From positions 1,231,001 to 1,295,000 of the forward strand of contig NZ_JAMLIX010000001.1 in the NCBI RefSeq assembly GCF_023953965.1: 64,000 nt of DNA, given 5' to 3'. This document shows, one piece after another, positions 57,389-64,000 of the stretch. Within the stretch, counting starts at the first letter, position 1; the number at the start of each line of letters is the position of its first letter. The stretch is from Bosea sp. (in: a-proteobacteria). Its GTDB lineage: Bacteria; Pseudomonadota; Alphaproteobacteria; Rhizobiales; Beijerinckiaceae. The translations under genes were made by a program, and so were the position numbers. Under the pieces are notes generated by a model. The model saw nothing but the letters and a program-made list of their open reading frames with translations. It made no database searches and was not told where the DNA came from.

Positions 57389-58153
57389 TCACTGCACCAG
57401 GCGCGGGCCGGTCGGGCCGGGATTCTCGTGCTCGCCCAGGATGCCGAGGCGGCGGGCGACTTCCGAATAGGCCTCGATCAGCCCGCCCATGTCGCGGCGG
57501 AAGCGGTCCTTGTCCATCTTGTCCTTGGAGCGGATGTCCCAGAGGCGGCAGGAATCGGGGCTGATCTCGTCGGCGACGACGATGCGCATCATCTCGCCTT
57601 CCCACAGCCGCCCGGTCTCCATCTTGAAGTCGACGAGGCGGATGCCGGCGCCCAGGAACAGGCCGGAGAGGAAGTCGTTGACGCGGATCGCCAGCGCCAT
57701 GATGTCGTCGATCTCCTGCGGCGTCGCCCAGCCGAAGGCGGTGATGTGCTCCTCGGAGACCATCGGATCGCTGAGCGCGTCGTTCTTGTAGTAGAACTCG
57801 ATGATCGAGCGCGGCAGCTGCGTGCCCTCCTCGAGGCCGAGCCGCGTCGCCAGGGAGCCGGCGGCGACGTTGCGCACCACGACCTCGAGCGGGATGATCT
57901 CGACCTCGCGGATCAGCTGCTCGCGCATGTTGAGCCGGCGGATGAAATGCGTCGGCACGCCGATATCGTTGAGATTCGAGAAGATGTGCTCGCAGATGCG
58001 GTTGTTGAGCACGCCCTTGCCGTCGATCACCTCGTGCTTCTTGGCGTTGAAGGCGGTGGCGTCGTCCTTGAAATGCTGGATCAGCGTACCGGGCTCGGGT
58101 CCTTCATAGAGGACCTTCGCCTTGCCTTCGTAGATGCGACGGCGGCGATTCAT
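57389..58153 (-). CDS. purC: Phosphoribosylaminoimidazole-succinocarboxamide synthase (SAICAR synthetase)
   Basis: A 254-residue PurC, joining CAIR and aspartate with ATP. 'RRRIYEGKAKVLYEGPEPGTLIQHFKDDATAFN' is the N-terminal nucleotide-binding region; 'PLEVVVRNVAAGSLATRLGLEEG' and 'LVDFKMETGRLWEGEMMRIVVADEISPDSCRLWD' are the substrate-binding signatures. The ATG at 58151-58153 (MNRRRRIYEGKAK) matches homologues. It heads the purC-lipoprotein-purS-purQ run, with a promoter candidate about 180 bases upstream. Confidence 0.96.
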   Translation of the reverse strand: MNRRRRIYEGKAKVLYEGPEPGTLIQHFKDDATAFNAKKHEVIDGKGVLNNRICEHIFSNLNDIGVPTHFIRRLNMREQLIREVEIIPLEVVVRNVAAGSLATRLGLEEGTQLPRSIIEFYYKNDALSDPMVSEEHITAFGWATPQEIDDIMALAIRVNDFLSGLFLGAGIRLVDFKMETGRLWEGEMMRIVVADEISPDSCRLWDIRSKDKMDKDRFRRDMGGLIEAYSEVARRLGILGEHENPGPTGPRLVQ

Positions 58154-58445
58154 GGGTATGTACCGTGGCTTGAGGAAATCCAAAGGTCGGCCCTCTCTGG
58201 ACGCGATGGGCTCGCGCGGGAACTGGCCCCTGATCTGGTCGCGCCCGCGCCGCCGGCCTGCTGGACGAAAATCCAGCGGCGGCAACGGCGCCGGCGCGCA
58301 TGCGGGAGCGCCGGAGGCGCGCTCGCGCCTGCTATATGGAGCGTCTCAGCCACAAACGCAACAAACCCGGGCTGGCCCTCCTCCCGCCATCGGCCTATAT
58401 GGTTGAGCGGAAACCCGTATCGCCCAAAGAGGACATGGACGCCGC
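58154..58445. other. 292-base divergent promoter region between purC and the DUF1476 gene
   Basis: No gene supported. It holds the purC promoter candidate at 58333-58361 and must hold the promoter of the DUF1476 gene; an AT-rich CTATATGG at 58395-58402 is a possible -10 for the latter. The purC leader would be about 170 bases long. Confidence 0.5.
58333..58361 (-). promoter_or_regulatory. Candidate sigma-70 promoter of purC
   Basis: On the minus strand TTGCGT (58361-58356) and CATATA (58338-58333) are 17 bases apart. Both hexamers share four of six bases with the consensus. Transcription would begin near 58326. Confidence 0.4.
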
Positions 58446-58769
58446 ATGACGACCTTCGACCAGCGCAAGGACGCCTACGAGAACAAGTTCGCCCATGACG
58501 AGGAGCTGCGCTTCAAGGCGACGGCAAGGCGCAACAAGCTGCTCGGGCTCTGGGCCGCCGAGAAGCTCGGCAAGAGCGGGGCGGAGGCGGATGCCTATGC
58601 CAAGGCGGTCGTCGTGGCCGACTTCGAGGAGGCCGGCGACGAGGACGTGGTGCGCAAGGTCAGGAACGACTTCGCCGCCGCCGGCGTCGCGCTCGCCGAT
58701 GCCGAGATCCGCGCCGTGATGACCGAGCTGCTGATCAGGGCGGCCGACGAGATCCAGGCCGGACGCTGA
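58446..58769 (+). CDS. DUF1476 protein, F1-ATPase inhibitor (zeta subunit)
   Basis: A 107-residue helical protein: 'TTFDQRKDAYENKFAHDEELRFKATARRNKLLGLWAAEKLG', then 'YAKAVVVADFEEAGDEDVVRKVRNDF' and 'VMTELLIRAADEI'. This is the alphaproteobacterial zeta subunit, first described in Paracoccus, which blocks the ATP hydrolysis direction of F1Fo-ATP synthase; the N-terminal stretch is the inhibitory region. Divergent from purC. Function follows from the family and is not visible in the sequence itself. Confidence 0.93.
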   Translation: MTTFDQRKDAYENKFAHDEELRFKATARRNKLLGLWAAEKLGKSGAEADAYAKAVVVADFEEAGDEDVVRKVRNDFAAAGVALADAEIRAVMTELLIRAADEIQAGR

Positions 58770-58778
58770 GTGGAAGCC

Positions 58779-59558
58779 ATGGCCGCGCCCACCGTCCTGT
58801 CCTCCCTCGCCGACCGCTTCGCCAGGGGCGACAGCATCGTCTCGGCCTGGTGCGGCCTGCCCGACCCTTCCGTCTCGGCGACGCTCGCCCAGGAGGATTT
58901 CGACGCGATCACGCTCGACATGCAGCACGGGCCGATCACGCTTTCCGAGGTGATCCGCGCCGTTCCGCTGATCAACGCCGCCGGCAAGCCGGCGGTGGCG
59001 CGCGTGCCCGTAGGGGAGTTCCAGAACGTCTCGAAGCTGTTCGACAGCGGCGTCTCCGGCGTCATCGCGCCGATGATCAACACGATGGAGGATGCCCGCC
59101 GCTTCGCGGCCTACGCCAAATATCCGCCGATGGGCGAGCGCAGCTGGGGCAGCTACGGGGGCCTCGGCGCCTCCGGCCTCGACCAGAACGGCTATCTCGG
59201 GCAAGCGAATCGCTTCTCGCTCACCTTCGCGATGATCGAGACGCGCGAGGCGTTGGCGATCGTCGACGACATCCTGGCGCTGCCGGGGATCGATGCCCTG
59301 TTCGTCGGGCCGTCGGATCTGTCGATCGCGCTCTCCAATGGGGCGAGGGTCGATGCGGCGGCGCGAGAGGTCGACGAGGCGTTCAAGCATGTCGTCGCCC
59401 GCGCCTCGGCGGTGAACAAGCCCGTCGCGCTCTATTGCGCGACGGCCGAGCGCGCCAGGGAGGGCCTGGCGATGGGCGCCCGCTTCGTCACCGTGATGAG
59501 CGATTCCTCGATGCTGCGCGCGGCGGCCCGCAGCGCGCTCGAGATCACGCGCGGCTGA
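58779..59558 (+). CDS. HpcH/HpaI-family aldolase
   Basis: A 259-residue class II pyruvate-type aldolase. 'FDAITLDMQHGPIT' and 'VARVPVGEFQNVSKLFDSGVSGVIAPMINTMEDARRFAAYAKYPPMGERSWG' form the barrel with the usual catalytic Arg and His. The metal ligands are Glu in 'AMIETREAL' and Asp in 'LFVGPSDLSIAL'. Members cleave 4-hydroxy-2-oxo acids such as 4-hydroxy-2-oxoheptanedioate or 2-keto-3-deoxy-rhamnonate; the substrate here is not known, as no aromatic-degradation genes are nearby. The ATG at 58779 is used; a GTG at 58770 directly follows the preceding stop. Confidence 0.9.
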   Translation: MAAPTVLSSLADRFARGDSIVSAWCGLPDPSVSATLAQEDFDAITLDMQHGPITLSEVIRAVPLINAAGKPAVARVPVGEFQNVSKLFDSGVSGVIAPMINTMEDARRFAAYAKYPPMGERSWGSYGGLGASGLDQNGYLGQANRFSLTFAMIETREALAIVDDILALPGIDALFVGPSDLSIALSNGARVDAAAREVDEAFKHVVARASAVNKPVALYCATAERAREGLAMGARFVTVMSDSSMLRAAARSALEITRG

Positions 59559-59564
59559 GCGGCT

Positions 59565-60209
59565 TCAGCCGCCGATGCCCTCGCGGCGCTTCGTGAGGGC
59601 GTAGTCGGCCCAGAGCAGGCGGGCGGCGACGCCGCGCCAGGGCCGCCAGGCTTCCGCCATGGCCTGAAGCGCGGCGGGCTTCGGCCGCGCGGAAAGGCCG
59701 AAGGCATGGCGGGCGGCTTCCTGGATCGCGAGGTCGCCGGCGGCGAAGCCGTCGCGATGGCCGAGGCAGAACATCAGATAGATATCGGCGCTCCACGGGC
59801 CGATGCCGGGGAGCGCGGTCATCCGGGCGTGGACCTCCTCGGGGGAGGCGTGCTCGAGCGCCTCGAAGGCGAACCGGCCTTCGACCAGCGCGGCGGCGAG
59901 GGCGCGCAACGTGCGCTGCTTCGGCCGCGACAGGCCCGTGAGCCGCATCTCCTCGTCGCTCGCCGTGAGGATGCGCTGCGGCGTCAGCGGCGTGAGCACG
60001 CCGGCGAAGCGGTTCCAGACGGCGCTCGCGCTGGCGACCGACAATTGCTGCGCGACGACGATCGCCGCCAGGCCTGGAAAGCCGCCCTCGCGCAGCCTGA
60101 GCGGCGGCAGGCCGGTGCGCGCGACGACCGGCCGCCAGGCCGGGTCGAGCGCGGCGAGCGCGGCCATGCCTTCCTCGAGATCGGCATTGCAGGTGATTCG
60201 CGCGATCAT
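59565..60209 (-). CDS. DNA-3-methyladenine glycosylase II-like (AlkA, HhH-GPD superfamily)
   Basis: A 214-residue DNA glycosylase. The helix-hairpin-helix is 'MTALPGIGPWSADIYLMFCLGHRDGFAAGDLAIQEA', in which Asp159 is the catalytic Asp of the HhH-GPD motif. 'AIVVAQQLSVASASAVWNRF' is the conserved N-terminal helix. There is no Cys cluster, so it is not an Fe-S member such as MutY or Nth. It should remove alkylated bases; it lacks the N-terminal TBP-like domain of E. coli AlkA, which makes it the short form. Convergent with the aldolase gene, 6 bases apart. Confidence 0.92.
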   Translation of the reverse strand: MIARITCNADLEEGMAALAALDPAWRPVVARTGLPPLRLREGGFPGLAAIVVAQQLSVASASAVWNRFAGVLTPLTPQRILTASDEEMRLTGLSRPKQRTLRALAAALVEGRFAFEALEHASPEEVHARMTALPGIGPWSADIYLMFCLGHRDGFAAGDLAIQEAARHAFGLSARPKPAALQAMAEAWRPWRGVAARLLWADYALTKRREGIGG

Positions 60210-60340
60210 GGGCTTTAAGCATCGATGGCAGGGACGACGGCTTGCGTCAGCAGGGGGGCGGGTTTCCCGATCGGCTTATGCCGTCATGGCGAGGAGCAAT
60301 GCCGGTTCAGTCGGATCGGATTCGGTTCTAGACAGGACGG

Positions 60341-61237
60341 ATGGTGCCCGCTCCACCCGTTTCCGGCAAACCCGTCTTCCGCTTCGCGCCGAGTCCGAAC
60401 GGGCGCCTGCATCTCGGCCATGCGCTGTCGGCGCTGACCAACGAGGCGCTGGCGCGCCGATTCGGCGGGCGCCTGCTGCTGCGGATCGAGGATATCGACC
60501 GGACCCGGTGCCGGCCGGAATTCGAGCGGGGAATCGTGGAAGAGCTCGCCTGGCTCGGTATTGCGTTCGAGCCTGGCCCGCGCCGGCAATCCGAGCATTT
60601 CGACGATTACGGACGGGCGCTCGCCGCCTTGCGCCGGCGCGGGCTCGTCTATCCCTGCTTCTGCTCGCGCGCGGAGATCCGCGAGGCGGTCGCGATCCGG
60701 GAAGCGGCCGGCGCGCCATGGCCGGCCGATCCGGACGGCGCGCCGCTTTATCCCGGCCTCTGCAAGGGGCTCGATTCCGATGAGGCGGCGCGGCGCATCG
60801 GCGCCGGGGAGCCGCATGTGCTGCGGCTCGACATGGCGGCGGCGCTCGCCGCCGCAGGGCGCCCGCTCGGCTATGGCGTCTTCGATGCGCGGGGCGCCCG
60901 GCAGGCCGTGACGTCCGCGCCCGGGCGCTGGGGCGATGTCGTGCTCGCCCGCAAGGAGGTGCCGACGAGCTATCATCTGTCCGTCGTGGTCGACGACGCG
61001 CTGCAGGGCGTGAGCCATGTCGTGCGCGGCCGCGACCTGGAGGCGGCGACGGATGTGCATGTCCTGCTGCAGAACCTCCTCGACCTGCCGACGCCGCTCT
61101 ATCACTTCCACCCGCTGCTGCGCGACGGGGAGGGGCACAAGCTCGCCAAGAGCCGCGGATCGGAAAGCCTGTCGGCGTTGCGGGAGGGCGGCGTCACCGC
61201 GCAGGCGATCCGCCGGCGGCTCGGCTTCGCCTTCTAG
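60341..61237 (+). CDS. gluQ: Glutamyl-Q tRNA(Asp) synthetase
   Basis: A 298-residue truncated glutamyl-tRNA synthetase that puts glutamate on queuosine of tRNA-Asp. The HIGH motif is 'APSPNGRLHLGHA', the KMSKS equivalent 'GHKLAKSRGS', and 'RIEDIDRTR' binds Glu. The zinc ligands are the Cys-x-Cys pair in 'YPCFCSR' and the Tyr/Cys pair in 'LYPGLCKG', as in E. coli YadB. The anticodon-binding domain of GltX is missing, which defines the family. Its TAG shares the CTAG palindrome with the stop of the convergent transporter gene. Confidence 0.94.
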   Translation: MVPAPPVSGKPVFRFAPSPNGRLHLGHALSALTNEALARRFGGRLLLRIEDIDRTRCRPEFERGIVEELAWLGIAFEPGPRRQSEHFDDYGRALAALRRRGLVYPCFCSRAEIREAVAIREAAGAPWPADPDGAPLYPGLCKGLDSDEAARRIGAGEPHVLRLDMAAALAAAGRPLGYGVFDARGARQAVTSAPGRWGDVVLARKEVPTSYHLSVVVDDALQGVSHVVRGRDLEAATDVHVLLQNLLDLPTPLYHFHPLLRDGEGHKLAKSRGSESLSALREGGVTAQAIRRRLGFAF

Positions 61238-62151
61238 CCGAGGCCGAGGAAGGCGAGCCAGGCGGCGGTCGAGAACAGCGACAGCAGGGTCGAGAGCGTG
61301 ATCGCGCTCGATGCGTCGGCCACGCCCTGGCGGTAGCGCTCGGCGAAGAGATAGGCGTTGATGCCGCAGGGGCAGGCGGCGAACAGCACCGCGACCCCGG
61401 ACCAGTGGGCCGGCATCTCGAAGACATGCCGCGCCAGCCAATAGACCAGCAGCGGGTGCAGCCCGAGCTTCAGCCCGCTCAGCACCGCCGGCAGGGCGAG
61501 GCCCGATTCGAGCCCGTAGCGGCGCATGGCGATGCCGAGCCCGATCAGCGCGCAGGGCACGGCCGCCTTCGACAGCAGGTCGACCAGCGTCCAGACCGGC
61601 GCCGGGATCAGCCCGGCCACGGGGCGCGCCGCCATGCCGAGGATGATGCCGACGATGATCGGATGGGTGAAGAGGCGCTTGAGCAGCAGCGGAATCGAGG
61701 CCGAGCGGCCCTCGGCCAGCAGGGTCGCCGCCGTCATCGTGACCGGCAGGTGGACGGCGAGCAGCAGGCCGAGCGGCACGGCGCCGGCATCGCCGTAAGC
61801 CTTGAGGATCATCGGGATGCCGACGAAGATGGTGTTCGACTGCGCCGCCGCGAAGCCGCAGACGACCAGCTCCGGCCCCTTGCGCGCGAAGACCCGCGAG
61901 GCGATCAGCATCGCCAGGCCCCAGACCACGGCGAGCCCGGCGAAATAGGCGATCCAGTAGCCCCAGGGCTGGGTCGCGGGGATATCGGCCGTGGCGAGCG
62001 TGCGGAACAGCAGGCAGGGCACGGCGAGGACGAAGACGAAATCGGACAGGCCCTCGCCGGTCGATTCGCGCAGGAGCCGCGCCCAGCGCGCGAGATAGCC
62101 AAGCCCGATCAGCCCGAAGACGGGCAGGACGACGAGAAGGGAAGCGGCCAT
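61234..62151 (-). CDS. AEC-family transporter (auxin efflux carrier type)
   Basis: A 305-residue membrane protein with ten helices in two inverted sets of five. 'VFGLIGLGYLARW', 'AAAQSNTIFVGIPMILKAYGDAGAVPLGLLLAVHLPVTMTAATLL', 'LFTHPIIVGIILGMAAR' and 'AVPCALIGLGIAM' are family features, and 'AACPCGINAYLFAERY' holds the C-terminal crossover. AEC members export or import small carboxylates; the substrate is unknown. It ends in TAG overlapping the gluQ stop by four bases. Confidence 0.92.
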   Translation of the reverse strand: MAASLLVVLPVFGLIGLGYLARWARLLRESTGEGLSDFVFVLAVPCLLFRTLATADIPATQPWGYWIAYFAGLAVVWGLAMLIASRVFARKGPELVVCGFAAAQSNTIFVGIPMILKAYGDAGAVPLGLLLAVHLPVTMTAATLLAEGRSASIPLLLKRLFTHPIIVGIILGMAARPVAGLIPAPVWTLVDLLSKAAVPCALIGLGIAMRRYGLESGLALPAVLSGLKLGLHPLLVYWLARHVFEMPAHWSGVAVLFAACPCGINAYLFAERYRQGVADASSAITLSTLLSLFSTAAWLAFLGLG

Positions 62152-62266
62152 GGCTTTTGAAGCTCATGCGGTGGGGGGACGGGACACGCGAGCCTGCCGC
62201 GGTGTCCGCTCCGGCGCGCTCTGTCAAGCCGGGCCGGGGCTTTCCGGCGTCGCGCCGGCCTCAAGC

Positions 62267-64000
62267 TCAGCGCAGCTGGGCCAGCGTGCCGCCGGCCTTC
62301 TCGATCAGGCTGCGGATCTCGTCGCGCTGGCGCTTGAACTCGGCCAGCGTCGTGCCCTGCAACTCGCGCCCGCGCGGCACGCGGATCTTCATCGGGTTGA
62401 CGAAATTGCCGTTGACCAGCACCTCGTAATGCAGATGCGGGCCCGTGGAGAGGCCGGTCGAGCCGAGATAGCCGATGATCTGGCCCTGCCGCACCTTGGC
62501 GCCCGGCACGATGCCGGCCGCGAAGTTGGACTGGTGCGAATAGGTGGTGACGTAGCCGTTGGCGTGCTGGATCTCGGTGTGCTTGCCATAGCCGGAGGAC
62601 CAGCCGGCCTTGAGCACGGTGCCGTTGCCGGCGGCGAGGATCGGCGTGCCGATCCGGTTCGACCAGTCGACGCCGGTGTGCATCTTCGAATAGCGCATGA
62701 TCGGGTGGTAGCGCATGCCGAAGCCGGAGCGCAGCTCGCCGTCGGCGATCGGCTTGCGCAGCAGGAACTTCTTCAGCGACTTGCCCTCGTCGTCGAAATA
62801 CTCGATCAGCCCGTCATCGGGCGCCTGGTAGCGATAGACCCGCCGGGCCTCGCCGTTGACGGTCAGCGTCGCGGAGAGGATCTCGGCGCGCTCGCCCTCG
62901 TCCTCCTCGGTGAAGATCACCTCCAGATTGTCGCCGCCATGGACGCGCTGCTGGAAATCGAGATCGTAGGAGAAGATGCGCACGAGCTCGTCGACCAGCG
63001 GGCGCGGCAGGTCGTGCCGGGCGCCGGTCTCGTAGAGGCTCTCATAGAGCCTCGCGCCGCCGGTGCCCTCGTTCTCGTCATCCTCGTCCTCGGCATTGCG
63101 CCGCTGTGGGCGCTGCGGGCCGGCCTGATCCTGGCGCGGCAGATCGACCTGCGCGAAGGCGCCCTTGTCGTTCATCGCGATCGTCGCGTCGGGCCGGCCG
63201 TTGCTCAACAGCGAGACGCGCATGACCTGCCTCGGGTCGCCGAGGCGCGGGCCGGGCGCATAGAGCACCTGCAGGACCTGGCCATCGGGCAGGGCGGCGG
63301 TGCGGATCCTGCCGCCGAAGGCGGCGATCATCGCGCGGATCTGCTCGGGGGCGGCGCCCGCGCCGCGCATGACCTGCTCGAAATTCTCGCCGCGCTTGGC
63401 CATCACGAGCTTGTCCTCGACGAGCGGCTCGCGCGAGGCGGCGATCGGGGTCTTCGGCGCGTTGGTGACGTTCTCCGGCACGACGCGCACCTCGATGCCG
63501 GAGAAGCGGGTGTCGGTCGCCGGCGCATAGGCGAGAAGGTCGGTGCCCGGCGTCGCCGTGCCGGTCAGCGTGCGGCTGAGCATCAGCTGCGGCGGGATCG
63601 GCAGGGCGCGCTGGCGGCCGGAGCTTGCCATGTTGGCGCGCTCCTCCTCGATCTGGGCGATCACCTCGGCGTCGCCGAGCTGCGGCTTGCCGGGGGGCAG
63701 GGTGAGATCGCCGAGATCGCGCTTGACGATGGTGACGTCGGCGTCCGGCATGTCCTGGGCCGGCTCGGCATAGCGCTCGTCGGGCTGCCCGCCCTCGGCG
63801 AAAAGGCGCAGCGGGTTGAAGGGCGGAATGTTTGAGGCATAGACGCCGGTGGTCAGCGACAGGTTGGAGGCCAGGCGCACGAAGGGGCGCACGCGGATGA
63901 CCTCGCGCTCGCCGCTGCGCTGCGACATCGGCGCGCGCAGGGTGTGGCGCGCCGCCATGACAGGCTGGTCGCTCACCAGCTTGTCGGCCTTGCGCGCGCC
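62267..64000 (-). CDS. M23/LytM-family metalloendopeptidase, N-terminus cut by window edge
   Basis: At least 578 residues; the frame stays open to base 64000, so the start is probably outside, although a GTG at 63976 is possible. After a long, poorly conserved region there are LysM/OapA-like segments ('KRGENFEQVMRGAGAAPEQIRAMIAAFG', 'VHGGDNLEVIFTEEDEG'), then the LytM domain: zinc ligands in 'MHTGVDWSNRIGTPILAAGNGTV' (H-x-x-x-D) and 'GPHLHYEVLVNG' (H-x-H). It should cleave peptide cross-links in peptidoglycan, or activate amidases if inactive, but all ligands are present. The missing N-terminus would normally carry a membrane anchor. Confidence 0.92.
   Translation of the reverse strand, partial: GARKADKLVSDQPVMAARHTLRAPMSQRSGEREVIRVRPFVRLASNLSLTTGVYASNIPPFNPLRLFAEGGQPDERYAEPAQDMPDADVTIVKRDLGDLTLPPGKPQLGDAEVIAQIEEERANMASSGRQRALPIPPQLMLSRTLTGTATPGTDLLAYAPATDTRFSGIEVRVVPENVTNAPKTPIAASREPLVEDKLVMAKRGENFEQVMRGAGAAPEQIRAMIAAFGGRIRTAALPDGQVLQVLYAPGPRLGDPRQVMRVSLLSNGRPDATIAMNDKGAFAQVDLPRQDQAGPQRPQRRNAEDEDDENEGTGGARLYESLYETGARHDLPRPLVDELVRIFSYDLDFQQRVHGGDNLEVIFTEEDEGERAEILSATLTVNGEARRVYRYQAPDDGLIEYFDDEGKSLKKFLLRKPIADGELRSGFGMRYHPIMRYSKMHTGVDWSNRIGTPILAAGNGTVLKAGWSSGYGKHTEIQHANGYVTTYSHQSNFAAGIVPGAKVRQGQIIGYLGSTGLSTGPHLHYEVLVNGNFVNPMKIRVPRGRELQGTTLAEFKRQRDEIRSLIEKAGGTLAQLR

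Overview
This is GC-rich, densely packed chromosomal DNA from an alphaproteobacterium, most likely of the order Hyphomicrobiales (Rhizobiales). A Bosea-like or related genus is my guess, not something proved. The case rests on several lineage-typical items: a parB-holA-lptE-leuS block, a 1610-residue NAD-type glutamate dehydrogenase, DUF2794 and DUF1476 (F1-ATPase zeta) proteins, an IalB-family protein, and above all a complete acpXL-fabZ-fabF2-fabF1-fabG-adh-lpxXL cluster for very-long-chain (C26-C30) lipid A acyl chains. I recognise 67 protein genes and see no rRNA, tRNA, CRISPR array, prophage or insertion sequence.

Layout. 1-4600: end of parB, then leuS-lptE-holA on the minus strand. 4752-8982: a YggS PLP protein, an L,D-transpeptidase divergent from a response regulator, a stand-alone cyclic-nucleotide-binding domain, exonuclease III and a LolA-like carrier. 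9107-16017: ftsK with a candidate CtrA box, the glnK-amtB nitrogen operon with a candidate sigma-54 promoter, tesB and a UbiH-family hydroxylase. 16105-23414: a Trm112-like protein and the giant glutamate dehydrogenase, an AhpD-like peroxidase, DUF2794 and a Bax-inhibitor-1 protein. 23636-27672: a YbbA/YbbP-like ABC exporter divergent from a TesA-like esterase. 27750-32058: a Tas-like aldo-keto reductase, IalB, DUF1232, an SDR and a RES/Xre toxin-antitoxin pair. 32116-39885: ispZ-ftsY, a pseudouridine synthase, phhB-thpR, rlmN, two poorly known genes and gamma-glutamyltransferase. 40010-42063: a lemA-TPM-TPM cassette.

42077-49688 is the lipid A very-long-chain acyl cluster, all on the minus strand. 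AcpXL carries the growing chain; FabF1 condenses, FabG reduces, FabZ dehydrates, the alcohol-dehydrogenase-like protein probably performs the enoyl reduction, and LpxXL transfers the acyl chain to lipid A. Two things stand out: FabF2 has lost the ketosynthase nucleophile and one active-site histidine, resembling a chain-length factor, and a ParE/RHH toxin-antitoxin pair with its own operator sits inside the cluster.

49894-64000: aconitase divergent from ccmABCDG (cytochrome c maturation); purC, a lipoprotein gene, purS and purQ; DUF1476; a HpcH/HpaI-type aldolase; an AlkA-like glycosylase; gluQ; an AEC transporter; and a LytM/M23 endopeptidase cut by the right edge. A parS-like 16-mer lies at 56750-56765; with parB at the left edge this hints that the window lies in the origin-proximal part of the chromosome.

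Most of the window is conserved housekeeping. The points most worth following up are the chain-length-factor-like FabF2, the two toxin-antitoxin modules with clear palindromic operators, the response regulator/cNMP-domain pair, the CtrA, sigma-54 and parS candidates, and a perfect 22-bp palindrome that is both a purC terminator and the start region of the next gene.
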